Assembly (NCBI GenBank): GCA_027533105.1
Contig: JAPZTW010000009.1
Coordinates: forward strand, 248,001 to 312,000
Length of the DNA: 64,000 nucleotides
Origin: Sphingomonadaceae bacterium
Lineage (GTDB): Bacteria > Pseudomonadota > Alphaproteobacteria > Sphingomonadales > Sphingomonadaceae
Reading direction: 5' to 3'
Under the pieces are notes generated by a model, which was not told where the DNA came from, made no database searches, and saw nothing but the letters and a program-made list of their open reading frames with translations. This document shows positions 19,480 through 28,863 of the stretch, in pieces. The stretch's first letter is position 1. Each line of letters starts with the position of its first letter. Both the position numbers and the translations under genes were made by a program.

Positions 19480-20441
19480 CAGCTGTTGTCCAGCCAGGTC
19501 GCCACGCGCCGGGCCAGCGCCAGGAAGGCCTCGGCCTGGGGACCTTCGCCCGCTGCCGGGGGCGTGCCGGCATCGCTGGCCTGGCGGATCGCGAGATCGA
19601 GCGGAATGCGCCCGAGGAAGGCATGGCCCAGCCGCGCCGCCTCGGCCTCGGCCCCGCCCTTGCCAAAGGGATCGGACACCTCGCCGCAATGGGGACAGAC
19701 ATAGCCGGCCATGTTCTCGACCAGGCCGATCACCGGCACCTGGCCCACGTCGAACAGCTGCATCGCCCGGGTCGCGTCGATCAGGGCGAGGTCCTGCGGA
19801 GTGGAGACGATCACCGCCCCGGCCGGCTTGTGGCGCTGGAGCATGGTCAGCTGCACGTCACCGGTGCCCGGCGGCAGGTCGACGACCAGGATTTCCGCCG
19901 CGCCCCAATCGGCGTCGACCAGCTGGCCCAGGGCATTGCCCGCCATCGGCCCGCGCCAGGCGATCGCCTTGCCCGGCTCGATCAGGTTGCCCATCGACAG
20001 CACCCCTACCCCGAACGCGCTCGGCACGGGGATCAGCTGCTTCTCGCGCGCATCGGGCCGCTTGCCTTCGGTGCCGAGCAGGCGCGGCTGCGAGGGGCCA
20101 TAGATATCGGCATCGACCAGCCCGACCTTGCGCCCCAGCCGCGCCAGCGCCACCGCCAGGTTGGCCGAAACGGTGGACTTGCCCACCCCGCCCTTGCCCG
20201 AACCGACCGCGACGATCCGGCGCTTCGGCTTGTCCGCCATCATCGCCACGCGCACCTCGTTCACACCGGGGGCGGCGGCGAGGGCATCCTTGACGGCGAC
20301 TTCGAGCCGGTCACGCTCGATCCCGTCGAATCCGGCGGCATCGAGGATCACGGTGGCAACCCCGTCGGCCAGCCGCAAGGACTGCAGCCGGGCCTGGGCC
20401 AGGGGGGGCAAAAGGGTCTTCAAGGCGTCTGAATCGCTCAA
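19479..20441 (-). CDS. apbC: Mrp/ApbC iron-sulfur cluster carrier ATPase
   Basis: This 320-residue protein has an N-terminal MIP18/DUF59-type domain (about 1-85) and a P-loop NTPase domain with [11 protein letters not shown] near residue 100. The cluster-binding CxxC lies in [17 protein letters not shown]. Mrp/ApbC proteins form dimers that hold and transfer a 4Fe-4S cluster. The downstream molybdopterin oxidoreductase gene is translationally coupled (1-nt overlap) and ferrochelatase follows, so an iron/redox maturation theme is plausible though unproven. Confidence 0.93.
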   Translation of the reverse strand: MSDSDALKTLLPPLAQARLQSLRLADGVATVILDAAGFDGIERDRLEVAVKDALAAAPGVNEVRVAMMADKPKRRIVAVGSGKGGVGKSTVSANLAVALARLGRKVGLVDADIYGPSQPRLLGTEGKRPDAREKQLIPVPSAFGVGVLSMGNLIEPGKAIAWRGPMAGNALGQLVDADWGAAEILVVDLPPGTGDVQLTMLQRHKPAGAVIVSTPQDLALIDATRAMQLFDVGQVPVIGLVENMAGYVCPHCGEVSDPFGKGGAEAEAARLGHAFLGRIPLDLAIRQASDAGTPPAAGEGPQAEAFLALARRVATWLDNS

Positions 20442-20534
20442 GGCATGGCTCCGATTGATGTGCTGCGCCCCCTAGCAAGGAAAAAGCGCAGCGAGACCCT
20501 GTTTTTTGGTCCAGCACTTCCTATAACGCATGGC

Positions 20535-21731
20535 ATGAGAGGAATTGGCAGTTTCAAACCCGGCCAGTGGCTGGCCATGGCCGGGCGCAAGAGCCCTTGG
20601 GGCAACGGTAATGGCGCGGGCGGCGCAGGCGGCAGCGGCGGCGGCTCCGAACCACCGGCGGGCGATGGCCCCGCGGCTGGCGACGGCCCCGGCGAGGGTG
20701 GCGGCGAAGGTGGCGGCGATCAGCCTGGCCCCGGGCCGCGCAATCCCTGGCTGAAGCCTGATGACTATGCCGGCGGTGACCGGCGCTCTGCCAATATCGA
20801 GGATATCTTCCGCGCCCGGCGCAAGGGCCCCAGCGGCCCGGGCGGCGGTGGTGGCGGCGGCTTCCCCGGCCTGCCCCCGCGCGCCAACGGCAAGAGCTGG
20901 TGGCCGGTGATCCTGGGCGGTGTGGCGCTGGTCTGGCTGTTTTCCAGCACGACCCACCAGCTCAGCCCCAAGGAACAGGGCATCGTCACCACCTTCGGAA
21001 AATATACCCGCACGATCGGTTCGGGCGTCAGCTTCACCCTGCCCTGGCCGCTCCAGCAGGTCGAAACCCGCGATGTCACCTCGGTCACCAACGACGTGAT
21101 CCCGCTGGGCGAGGGCGAGAACCTGGTGCTGACCAGCGACCAGAACCTGATCGACCTGTCGTACCAGGTGCGCTGGAACATCAAGGATCTTGAACTTTTC
21201 ACCTTCGCCTCGACCGATCCGCAGTCGACCGTGCGCGAAGTGGCCGAGGCCGCCATGCGCCTGTCGGTCGCCGAAGTGCCGCTGAAGGCGGTGTGGGACG
21301 GAACCGGGCGCGGCCAGCTGGAAGCCAACACCCGCCGCCGGATGCAGGCGATCCTCGATGCCTATCGCACCGGGGTCAACGTGATCGGCGTCGATATCAA
21401 GAAGGCCGATCCGCCGGAAAAGGTGGCCGACGCCTTCCAGAAGGTCAACGTGGCCCAGCAGCTGGCCGAGCGTGACAAGAACAATGCCCAGGCCTGGGCC
21501 CAGCAGACCCTGGCCCGCGCCGAGGGTGAAGCCGCGGCCTTCGACAAGGTCTATGCCGAATACAAGCTTTCGCCGCAGGTCACCCGGCAGCGGATGTATT
21601 ACGAAACGATGGAGCGCGTCCTGTCATCGAATGACAAGGTGGTGGTCGAAGCCAATGGCGTGACCCCCTATCTCCCGCTGCCCGAGCTGCGCCGCCGCGC
21701 CGCCGAGGCACCCCAGCAGGGAGGCCAGTGA
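20535..21731 (+). CDS. hflK: FtsH protease modulator HflK
   Basis: This membrane-anchored SPFH/band-7 protein is about 398 residues. The N-terminus is Gly/Pro-rich with repeats such as GGAGGSGGGSE. One membrane segment (WWPVILGGVALVWLFSS) is followed by the band-7 domain (LSPKEQGIVTTFGKY, onward). HflK and HflC form a large periplasm-facing cage around FtsH and control its protease activity. The start is uncertain. ATG 20535 and ATG 20577 are both in frame and neither has a strong ribosome site. The stop codon overlaps the hflC start (TGATG). Confidence 0.93.
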   Translation: MRGIGSFKPGQWLAMAGRKSPWGNGNGAGGAGGSGGGSEPPAGDGPAAGDGPGEGGGEGGGDQPGPGPRNPWLKPDDYAGGDRRSANIEDIFRARRKGPSGPGGGGGGGFPGLPPRANGKSWWPVILGGVALVWLFSSTTHQLSPKEQGIVTTFGKYTRTIGSGVSFTLPWPLQQVETRDVTSVTNDVIPLGEGENLVLTSDQNLIDLSYQVRWNIKDLELFTFASTDPQSTVREVAEAAMRLSVAEVPLKAVWDGTGRGQLEANTRRRMQAILDAYRTGVNVIGVDIKKADPPEKVADAFQKVNVAQQLAERDKNNAQAWAQQTLARAEGEAAAFDKVYAEYKLSPQVTRQRMYYETMERVLSSNDKVVVEANGVTPYLPLPELRRRAAEAPQQGGQ

Positions 21732-22579
21732 TGATCGAACAGCTCTGGCAGCGCAGCAAGAAGACGATCATCGCCGGGGTCGCCGTGGTGATCCTCGCCA
21801 TGTCGAGCCTGGTGATCGTGCCCGAAACCCAGCAGGTGGTGGTGGTGCGGCTGGGTGAACCGGTCCGCAAGATCAACGCCTTCAAGCCCAATCAGGACTT
21901 CGGCCAGACCGGCGCCGGGATCAGCTGGCGCATTCCCTTCATCGAACAGCTCGTCTTCGTCGACAAGCGCCTGATGTCGTTCCCGATGGAGCGGCAGACC
22001 GTGCTCTCGTCCGACCAGCTGCGGCTGGAAGTGACCGCCTATGCCCGCTTCCGGGTGATCGATCCGGTCAAGATGGTGAAGACCGCCGGTTCGACCGACC
22101 GGGTGATGAGCCAGCTGCAGCCGATCATGACCTCGGTCCTGCGCCAGGAACTGGGCAAGCGCACCTTCCAGTCGCTGCTCAATGCCGAGCGCGGCGCGGC
22201 GATGAGCCAGATCAAGGAGAACCTCGATCGCCAGGCCCGCGAATATGGTGCCCAGGTGATCGACGTGCGGATCCAGCGGGCCGACCTGCCCGCCGGGGCG
22301 CTCGAATCCGCCTTTGCCCGGATGCAGGCCGCGCGCGAGCAGGAAGCGACCACGATCCAGGCCCAGGGCCAGAAGCAGGCCCAGCTGATCACCTCGGAAG
22401 CCGAAGCCCGCGCCACCCAGATCTATGCCAATGCCTTTGGCAAGGATCCGGCCTTCTATGACTTCTACCGGGCGATGAAGAGCTATGACGCCACTTTCGC
22501 CAACCAGGCGAACAAGGGCAGCAGCACGATCATCCTGTCGCCCGACAACGAATATCTGCGGCAGTTCAGAGGACGGTAA
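21731..22579 (+). CDS. hflC: FtsH protease modulator HflC
   Basis: This 282-residue SPFH protein has one N-terminal membrane segment (TIIAGVAVVILAMSSLVIV) and a band-7 domain beginning VVVVRLGEPVRK. The alpha-helical C-terminal part (AREQEATTIQAQGQKQ) is the usual oligomerisation region. It partners HflK, whose stop codon it overlaps by 1 nt. The GTG at 21728 is in frame but lies within the end of hflK, so the ATG is preferred. Confidence 0.95.
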   Translation: MIEQLWQRSKKTIIAGVAVVILAMSSLVIVPETQQVVVVRLGEPVRKINAFKPNQDFGQTGAGISWRIPFIEQLVFVDKRLMSFPMERQTVLSSDQLRLEVTAYARFRVIDPVKMVKTAGSTDRVMSQLQPIMTSVLRQELGKRTFQSLLNAERGAAMSQIKENLDRQAREYGAQVIDVRIQRADLPAGALESAFARMQAAREQEATTIQAQGQKQAQLITSEAEARATQIYANAFGKDPAFYDFYRAMKSYDATFANQANKGSSTIILSPDNEYLRQFRGR

Positions 22580-22681
22580 AGGGCGTTCGTGGAATCATTC
22601 AATTCCCGTTCAGGCTGGCCTGCTTGAATCCGTGGCGACACCCGCGGCAGGGTGAAACGATCTGAGAAGGAAACGCGACAC

Positions 22682-24199
22682 GTGCGATACGCCTATGGAG
22701 TTACGAGTGCGCTGCTGATCGGCGGCGCGGCCGTTTCGGTGATGACCGGCATCCCGGCCGGGGCGCAGGTGGCCCAGAACGACGCGACCCGGATGGAAGC
22801 CGTGGTGCCGCGCGCGGGTGCGCCGGCCAGCTTTGCCGAACTGACCCAGCAATTGCAGCCGGCGGTGGTCAACATCGCCACGCGCCAGCGCGTGCGGGTG
22901 GCCAATGGCAATCCGTTTGCCGGCACCCCCTTTGCCGACCTGTTCGGCGGCGGCGGCAGCGGCCCGGCCACGCGCGAGGCGCAGTCGCTCGGTTCGGGCT
23001 TCATCATCACGGCCGATGGCTATGTGGTGACCAACAACCACGTGATCACCGCCGATGGCCAGGGCGAAGTGCAATCGATCACCGTGACCCTGGCCGATGG
23101 CACCGAATATGCCGCCAAGCTGGTCGGCCGCGATACCCAGTCGGACCTCGCCGTGCTGAAGATCGAGGCCGGCAAGCCGCTGCCCTTCGTCCGCTTCGGC
23201 AACAGCCAGGCGGCGCGGGTGGGTGACTGGGTCATTGCCATCGGCAATCCCTTTGGCCTGGGCGGCACGGTTACCGCCGGGATCGTTTCGGCGGTCCACC
23301 GCTCGGCCGGGGCCAGCCGCTACATCCAGACCGACACCTCGATCAACCGGGGCAATTCGGGCGGTCCGCTGTTCGACATGAAGGGCAACGTGATCGGCAT
23401 CAACAACGCGATCTATTCGCCGACCGGCGGCAACGTGGGCATCGGCTTTGCCATCCCGGCCGACATCGCCTCGCCGATCGTCGAAAAGCTGATCAAGGGC
23501 CAGGCGATCGAGCGCGGCTACCTGGGCGTGCAGATCGTGCCGGTGACCGACGATATCGCGGATTCGCTGGGCCTGCCGCGCAATCGCGGCGAACTGGTGC
23601 AGACCGTCCAGCCCGGCCAGGCCGCGGCGGCCGCCAAGATGCAGCCGGGCGACGTGGTGCTGAAGGTCGACGGGCAGGATGTCTCGCCCGACAACACCCT
23701 GTCGTTCATCGTCGCCAACACTGCGCCGGGCAAGCGCATCCCGATCGAGCTGATCCGCGATGGCAAGCGGATGACGATCTTCGCCGTGGTCGGGAAGCGG
23801 CCGACCGAGGAAGAACTGGCGCAGCAGACCTTTGGCCCCAACGACCAGGAACGCGACGAGCAGTTCAACCGCACCCCGGAACGCCAGGGCGAAGGCCTGA
23901 CGGAACGCGCGCTGGGGCTGTCGGTTCTGCCGATGAACCCGCAGATTGCCGGCCAGATCGGCCTGCCCGCCAGCACGCGCGGACTGGTGATCGCGGCGGT
24001 CGACGGCACTTCGGATGCGGGCACCAAGGGCCTGCAACGCGGCGACGTGATCCTGTCGGTCAATTACCGCGAGATCACCGCCGTGGCCGAACTCGAAGCC
24101 GCGATCCGCGCTGCCCGTGCCGAGAACCGCTCGGCCGTGCTGCTCTATCTCCAGCGGCGCGGCCAGCCGCCCGCCTATGTGCCGGTCCGCCTGCGCTAA
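22682..24199 (+). CDS. Do-family periplasmic serine protease (DegP/DegQ type)
   Basis: This 505-residue exported protease has a signal peptide (VRYAYGVTSALLIGGAAVSV). The trypsin-like domain carries the triad His in TNNHVITADG, Asp in QSDLAVLKI and Ser in RGNSGGPLF. Two PDZ domains follow (about 270-360 and 400-500). It degrades or refolds misfolded periplasmic and outer-membrane proteins. I take the GTG at 22682 as start because an AGAAGGAAA ribosome site lies about 10 nt before it. The upstream GTG at 22652 would place ten charged residues before the signal peptide. The hflKC operon lies just upstream, grouping envelope quality-control functions. Confidence 0.95.
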   Translation: MRYAYGVTSALLIGGAAVSVMTGIPAGAQVAQNDATRMEAVVPRAGAPASFAELTQQLQPAVVNIATRQRVRVANGNPFAGTPFADLFGGGGSGPATREAQSLGSGFIITADGYVVTNNHVITADGQGEVQSITVTLADGTEYAAKLVGRDTQSDLAVLKIEAGKPLPFVRFGNSQAARVGDWVIAIGNPFGLGGTVTAGIVSAVHRSAGASRYIQTDTSINRGNSGGPLFDMKGNVIGINNAIYSPTGGNVGIGFAIPADIASPIVEKLIKGQAIERGYLGVQIVPVTDDIADSLGLPRNRGELVQTVQPGQAAAAAKMQPGDVVLKVDGQDVSPDNTLSFIVANTAPGKRIPIELIRDGKRMTIFAVVGKRPTEEELAQQTFGPNDQERDEQFNRTPERQGEGLTERALGLSVLPMNPQIAGQIGLPASTRGLVIAAVDGTSDAGTKGLQRGDVILSVNYREITAVAELEAAIRAARAENRSAVLLYLQRRGQPPAYVPVRLR

Positions 24200-24229
24200 G
24201 GCCGGACCGACCGGCTCCGGCCCATGAAG

Positions 24230-24266
24230 AAGGCCCCGTCCGGCGTGGACGGGGCCTTTCTTTTTG
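24230..24266 (+). terminator. Rho-independent terminator of the Do protease
   Basis: A GC-rich stem, AAGGCCCCGTCC paired with GGACGGGGCCTT around a GGCGT loop, is followed by TCTTTTT. It ends the protease transcript, just before the convergent PBP1A gene ends. Confidence 0.9.
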
Positions 24267-24287
24267 CGGCTTGCCGAAGAGTGCGGG

Positions 24288-26333
24288 CTAGCCCGGGCGT
24301 CCGCCGGTCGCCTCGCGCAGGAAATCCTCGTTGGCGGCGGGCGGCGGCTCGCGGCCGGCGGGTGCGGGTTCGCCGGCGGCCGGGCCGCCCGGCGCTGCGC
24401 CGCGCTCCGGGCTGACCAGGTTGCCCTGCTCGTCGGCGTAATAGTACTCGTCCGGATTGCCGCCCAGCTGGGCCTCATCATCGGGCTCAAGCTGCCAGGC
24501 CGGGAGGGTGACCTCGGTATCGAAGGCCTCGACCGGGCGCCCGGCCACGGCCACCTTCATATAGGCGGCAAAGGCGCGCGCCGGGGCGGCCCCGCCCTGC
24601 AGGCCTGGGACGGCGCGGGCATCGTCGCGGCCCATCCAGACGCCGGTGGTCACGCCGCTCGAAAAGCCCATGAACCAGCCGTCCTTGTTGGCCGAGGTGG
24701 TGCCGGTCTTGCCCGCAACCGGGCGGCCGATCTGCGCGGCGCGGCCCGTGCCGGTGCTGACCGCGGTCTGCAACAGGTCGGTGATCCCGGCCGCGACATA
24801 GGTCGGAACCAGCAGCGCGCCATCCTTGGGCTGGCGCTGGTACAGCACCTCGCCATCGATGGTCTGGACCTTGGTGATGCCATAGGGATCGATCGCGCGG
24901 CCCTTGGCAGAGACCGCCGCGAAGGCCCGGGTCAGGTCGATCAGGCGCACCTCGTTGCTGCCCAGCACCATCGAGGGGACGGTGGAGATCGGCGTGGTGA
25001 TGCCAAAGCGCCGGGCGATCCCGGCCACCGCGCTGAAGCCCACCTCGTTGCCCAATTGCGCCGCAACGGTGTTCTTCGAATAGGCGAAGGCGGTGCGGAC
25101 ATCGATCTCGCCCGCGAAATCGCCGGTCGAATTGCGCGGGCTCCACCCGTCGATCGTCACCGGCTCGTCCACCACGCGGTCATTGGGCGTATAGCCCGCC
25201 TCAAGCGCGGCGAGATAGACGAACAGCTTCCAGGCCGAACCCGGCTGGCGCACGGCATTGACCGCGCGGTTGTAGTTCGAGGTGACGTAATCCGTGCCGC
25301 CAACCATCGCCAGGACCGCTCCATCGCGATCGACGCTGACCAGCGCGCCCTGCGCCCCCTTGGGTGTATTGGCTTCGATCGCCTGGGTGGCCGCGGCCTG
25401 CATCTTGGGATCGAGCGTGGTCCACACCTCGATCGGCCGGGTATTGTCCGGCAGCAGCAGGTCGAGCTGGGGCAGCGCCCAGTCCGTGAAATAGCGGACC
25501 GAATTCTGATTCTTTTCGGCTGCGAACTTCACCGCCTCGAAATCGACGGCAGCGGCTTCACCGGGGGTCACCGCCTCGTTCGCCTGCATGACCGAAAGGA
25601 CCACCTTGGCCCGGCCGACAGCGGCCTCGGCATCGGCGGTGGGCGAATAGTGCGACGGCGCCTTGACCAGCCCGGCGATGATCGCCGCTTCGGGCAGGGT
25701 AATCTCGGTGCCGGGATGGCCGAAGAACTTGCGCGCGGCGGCATCGACGCCATAGGCGCCGCCCCCGAAATAGACCTTGTTCAGGTAAAGCTCGAGGATC
25801 TCGTCCTTGGAAAAGTTCCATTCCAGCGCCAGCGCCAGCACGCCTTCGCGCAGCTTGCGCCCCAGCGAGCGGGTGTTGTTGAGGAACACCGTGCGCGCCA
25901 GCTGCTGGGTGATTGTCGAGGTTGCGCGCAGCGACTTGCCGCTGGTGAGCGAGACATAGACCGCGCGGGCCAGCCCGATCGGATCGACGCCGGGGTGCGA
26001 GCGGAACCGGCGATCCTCGACCGAGACCATGGCGGTGCGCATGATCTCGGGAATATCGTCGTGCTTGAGCCACTTGCCATAGCTCGGCCCGAGCGAGACC
26101 AGTTCCGTCCCGTCGCGGGCGCGGACCACGATCATCTGCCCGGCCTGGCTGGACTTGAGCTCATCGAAGCTGGGCAGCGAGCGCGCGGTGAGCCAGACCG
26201 AGACGATCAGCGCCAGGAAGCCAAGCAGGGCCAGCCCGCCGCCCCACACGAACAGGCGCCGCATCAGTCGCCGCCAGCCGCTTGGCTGTTCCGCTTCGGA
26301 CGCCTTGCGCCCACCGTTGTTCTTCCGCGCCAT
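24288..26333 (-). CDS. Class A penicillin-binding protein (PBP1A)
   Basis: This 681-residue bifunctional peptidoglycan synthase has a short basic cytoplasmic tail and one membrane segment (about 30-52). The GT51 glycosyltransferase domain has its catalytic Glu in SVEDRRFRSHPG, then TSTITQQLAR. The transpeptidase domain has the active-site serine in PGSAWKLF, YSKN and AGKTGTTSANKDGW. It polymerises lipid II and crosslinks the stem peptides. The C-terminal tail from about residue 620 is Pro/Ala/Glu-rich and probably disordered. The gene is monocistronic and convergent with the protease terminator. Confidence 0.95.
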   Translation of the reverse strand: MARKNNGGRKASEAEQPSGWRRLMRRLFVWGGGLALLGFLALIVSVWLTARSLPSFDELKSSQAGQMIVVRARDGTELVSLGPSYGKWLKHDDIPEIMRTAMVSVEDRRFRSHPGVDPIGLARAVYVSLTSGKSLRATSTITQQLARTVFLNNTRSLGRKLREGVLALALEWNFSKDEILELYLNKVYFGGGAYGVDAAARKFFGHPGTEITLPEAAIIAGLVKAPSHYSPTADAEAAVGRAKVVLSVMQANEAVTPGEAAAVDFEAVKFAAEKNQNSVRYFTDWALPQLDLLLPDNTRPIEVWTTLDPKMQAAATQAIEANTPKGAQGALVSVDRDGAVLAMVGGTDYVTSNYNRAVNAVRQPGSAWKLFVYLAALEAGYTPNDRVVDEPVTIDGWSPRNSTGDFAGEIDVRTAFAYSKNTVAAQLGNEVGFSAVAGIARRFGITTPISTVPSMVLGSNEVRLIDLTRAFAAVSAKGRAIDPYGITKVQTIDGEVLYQRQPKDGALLVPTYVAAGITDLLQTAVSTGTGRAAQIGRPVAGKTGTTSANKDGWFMGFSSGVTTGVWMGRDDARAVPGLQGGAAPARAFAAYMKVAVAGRPVEAFDTEVTLPAWQLEPDDEAQLGGNPDEYYYADEQGNLVSPERGAAPGGPAAGEPAPAGREPPPAANEDFLREATGGRPG

Positions 26334-26437
26334 GCCTTGCCAATAATCCTGTCTGCGGGCCGTCAGCCCCCTTCGCCCGCGCTACATAGGCGAATTGTAA
26401 CCTGCGGTGAATCGCAGAATTGGTGCAGAACCCGCGC

Positions 26438-26839
26438 TTATTCCTGTGGCTCGAAATCGAGGCTCGCGCTGTTGATGCAATAGCGCAGCCCGCCCGCCTC
26501 GCGCGGTCCGTCCGGGAAGACATGGCCCAGGTGCCCGTCGCAGCGGGCGCAGCGCACTTCCGTGCGGATCATGCCGTGGCTGGTATCGATCAGCTCGTCG
26601 ATCGGCGCATCGGGCAGGGGCGCGGTATAGCTGGGCCAGCCGCAGCCGGATTCGTACTTGTCGCTCGATGCGAACAGCGGCGCGCCGCAGCCGCCGCACA
26701 TGTAGACCCCGGTCGCCTTGTTGCGCTCGTAGATGCCGGTGAAGGCCCGCTCGGTCCCGGCCTGGCGCAGGATATGATACCGCTCCGGGCCAAGCTTCGC
26801 GAGCCATTCGGCTTCGGTCAGAATCACTTTATCGGTCAT
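26438..26839 (-). CDS. msrB: Peptide-methionine (R)-S-oxide reductase MsrB
   Basis: This 133-residue repair enzyme reduces methionine-R-sulfoxide in proteins. Four zinc-ligand cysteines appear as MCGGCG and CARCDG, and the catalytic cysteine is in LRYCINSASLDF near the C-terminus. The ATG at 26839 (MTDKVILTEAEW) gives the normal family length. An in-frame start further up at 26944 would overlap the NfeD gene. Confidence 0.96.
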   Translation of the reverse strand: MTDKVILTEAEWLAKLGPERYHILRQAGTERAFTGIYERNKATGVYMCGGCGAPLFASSDKYESGCGWPSYTAPLPDAPIDELIDTSHGMIRTEVRCARCDGHLGHVFPDGPREAGGLRYCINSASLDFEPQE

Positions 26840-26870
26840 GGTCCGGTCTCCTGATCGGGCCGATATGGGG

Positions 26871-27317
26871 TCAGTGCAGGTGCTCGACAAGCAGCACGGC
26901 GCCATCGTGCCCGGCCACCCGCATCCGCGTGCCCGGTTCGGCATCGGGGCCCTTCACCAGCCATTCGGTATCGCCATGCCGCGCCCGGCCAGAGCCGCCA
27001 TCGATCGCATGGGTGATCGTCACCACTTCGCCCTGCATGCGCGCGCCGCGATCGTTCATCGCCGGATCGAGCGGGGTGATCGGGTTGCGGTTGAGATAGC
27101 GCTTGCCGGTAAAGACCAGCACGATCGACAGCGCCGCGAAGATCACGATCTGCACCGGCACGCCAAGCGGCACCACCCAGGCCAGCAGGCCGGTCAGGAT
27201 CGCCGCCACGGCCAGCCAGATCAGGAAGACGCCGGGGATGATCATCTCCCCGATCGCCAGGACAAGCCCCAGCGCCAGCCAGGACCAGTGCGGATCAATC
27301 GTATCGAGCGGGTTCAT
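26871..27317 (-). CDS. NfeD-family membrane protein
   Basis: This 148-residue protein has three or four hydrophobic segments ([20 protein letters not shown], then AVAAILTGLLAWVV and VIFAALSIVLVFTG). A C-terminal OB-fold domain (about 85-148) starts around MQGEVVTITHAI. NfeD proteins are encoded next to stomatin/slipin genes and the pair organises membrane microdomains. Here the SPFH gene ends 4 nt upstream of this start. It lacks the serine-protease domain found in long NfeD proteins. Confidence 0.88.
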   Translation of the reverse strand: MNPLDTIDPHWSWLALGLVLAIGEMIIPGVFLIWLAVAAILTGLLAWVVPLGVPVQIVIFAALSIVLVFTGKRYLNRNPITPLDPAMNDRGARMQGEVVTITHAIDGGSGRARHGDTEWLVKGPDAEPGTRMRVAGHDGAVLLVEHLH

Positions 27318-27321
27318 CGCC

Positions 27322-28236
27322 TCAGCCCTTCTTTTCGCCCAGCGCATCCTTGACCAGTTCGCCGATCCCGCCGACCGAACCGATCAACTGGGTCGCCTCG
27401 ACCGGGAACAGGATGGTCTTGGCATTGGGCGAAGTGGCGAACTGGCTGACCGCCTCGGTATACTTCTGCGCGATGAAGTAATTGAGCGCCTGGGTGCCTG
27501 ACTTGGCGATGGCATCGGAGACCATCAGCGTCGCCTTGGCTTCGGCCTCGGCCTCGCGCTCGCGGGCTTCGGCATCGCGGAAAGCGGCTTCGCGGCGCCC
27601 TTCGGCCGACAGGATCGCCCCCTGCTTTTCGCCTTCGGCGCGCAGGATCTCGGCCGCGCGCAGGCCCTCGGCCTCGAGGATCTGGGCGCGTTTTTCGCGC
27701 TCGGCCTTCATCTGGCGGGCCATGGCATTGCTGATATCGGCCGGCGGGCGGATGTCCTTGATCTCCACGCGGGTGATCTTGACCCCCCAGGGCGAAGTGG
27801 CGTGATCGACCACCGACAGCAGCCGGGCGTTGATCTCGTCACGCTTCGACAGCGTTTCGTCGAGGTCCATGCTGCCCATCACCGTGCGCAGGTTGGTAGT
27901 GGTGAGCTGCATGATCGCGACATAGAGGTTCGAGACCTCGTAAGCGGCCTTGCCGGCATCGAGTACCTGGAAGAACACCACGGCATCGACCCCGACCATG
28001 GCGTTGTCGCGGGTGATGATCTCCTGGCCCGGAATGTCGAGCACCTGTTCCATCATGTTCACCTTGTGACCGACCCGGTCGATGAAAGGGATGATCAGGT
28101 GCAGCCCCGGCTGGGCCGCCAGCGTGTACTTGCCGAGCCGTTCCACCGTGTAGACATAGCCCTGGCGAACGACCCGCACGCCCATGAGCAGGAAGATCAC
28201 GACCGCGATCACCAGAAACAGCAGGAACCCTTCCAT
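27322..28236 (-). CDS. SPFH/band-7 slipin (QmcA-like)
   Basis: This 304-residue protein has one N-terminal membrane anchor ([17 protein letters not shown]) and a stomatin-type band-7 domain ([12 protein letters not shown], onward). A long Ala/Glu/Arg-rich helix at about 180-240 ([20 protein letters not shown]) is the coiled-coil used for oligomerisation. It forms membrane-domain scaffolds with its NfeD partner encoded immediately downstream. The exact client is not known. This is separate from the HflK/HflC pair at 20.5 kb. Confidence 0.92.
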   Translation of the reverse strand: MEGFLLFLVIAVVIFLLMGVRVVRQGYVYTVERLGKYTLAAQPGLHLIIPFIDRVGHKVNMMEQVLDIPGQEIITRDNAMVGVDAVVFFQVLDAGKAAYEVSNLYVAIMQLTTTNLRTVMGSMDLDETLSKRDEINARLLSVVDHATSPWGVKITRVEIKDIRPPADISNAMARQMKAEREKRAQILEAEGLRAAEILRAEGEKQGAILSAEGRREAAFRDAEAREREAEAEAKATLMVSDAIAKSGTQALNYFIAQKYTEAVSQFATSPNAKTILFPVEATQLIGSVGGIGELVKDALGEKKG

Positions 28237-28368
28237 CGCACCCTCCCGGCAGCTTGCCTCAAATCCTTGGCTTGCGGGATGTTAGCGTGTGGCGGGACGC
28301 GGGCAAGCGAAACCGGATCGAGGGCAGGGTTAACCCGGTCGTAACTACAATCACTTATTCAGCCGGCC

Positions 28369-28836
28369 ATGATCCAGAACAAGCCACTTGAATTCGGCCA
28401 GGCCTTCTGGGGGTCCGAGCATCCCGACACCGCGCGCCTGAGGGTGCAGCAGGACTATGTCGACAAGATGATCGCCCTCAAGCGCGAGAACATGGATCGC
28501 GTCTCGCATTACATCGATGACCTGCTGGGCAAGGCCAAGGAAGAACTGGGCCATGCCCGATCGGGCAGCAACGAACTGCGCAAGCTGGCCCTGGCCCAGC
28601 ACATCGAGGAAATCTGCGCCTACCTGAAGGGCCAGGCCATCGACATCCAGCCGCCGGCCACCGTGGGCGAAGGCGCGCGCAAGACCTTCGTGCTGGATGA
28701 AGTCCCCGCCTTCTTCGGCCGGGTTCGCTGCGTGCTCGACCGGTGGCACGATTCCCACATGATCGAGCTTTACGACGAGATGGTGAACCTGGTGAAATTG
28801 AAGAAGCAGGTTTCGGTCGAGGGCGCCAAGGGCTGA
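28369..28836 (+). CDS. Conserved hypothetical soluble protein
   Basis: This 155-residue acidic/basic mixed protein has no signal peptide or membrane segment. The N-terminal 75 residues are predicted helical (KMIALKRENMDRVSHYIDDL, then KAKEELGHARSG). The C-terminal half contains KTFVLDEVPAFFGRV and a histidine in RWHDSHMIELYDE. I do not recognise a family. The gene has its own promoter region and is divergent from the slipin operon with 132 nt between them. Coding character is supported by good codon-position bias and a clear ATG. Confidence 0.75.
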   Translation: MIQNKPLEFGQAFWGSEHPDTARLRVQQDYVDKMIALKRENMDRVSHYIDDLLGKAKEELGHARSGSNELRKLALAQHIEEICAYLKGQAIDIQPPATVGEGARKTFVLDEVPAFFGRVRCVLDRWHDSHMIELYDEMVNLVKLKKQVSVEGAKG

Positions 28837-28863
28837 AGCCCCCGGCCCCCCGCAACTGCCTAT

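Noticed and set aside
18694..19704. A 336-codon plus-strand frame over the molybdopterin oxidoreductase
   Set aside because: No recognisable family, Arg/Gln-rich composition typical of shadow translation, and the opposite strand has Tat and XDH-family motifs.
22580..22681. Possible extracytoplasmic sigma promoter before the Do protease
   Set aside because: I looked for GGAAC and CGTT boxes typical of EcfG and for a GGAACTT/TCTGA pair of RpoE. The match (GGAAT, then CGTT at unsuitable spacing) is too poor.
24264..26483. A 739-codon plus-strand frame over PBP1A
   Set aside because: Same shadow effect; the minus strand carries all PBP1A motifs.
28327..28343. GGTTAACC upstream of the gene at 28369
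   Set aside because: It is a short palindrome with the wrong spacing for the TTAAYCGNNYGRTTAA pattern.
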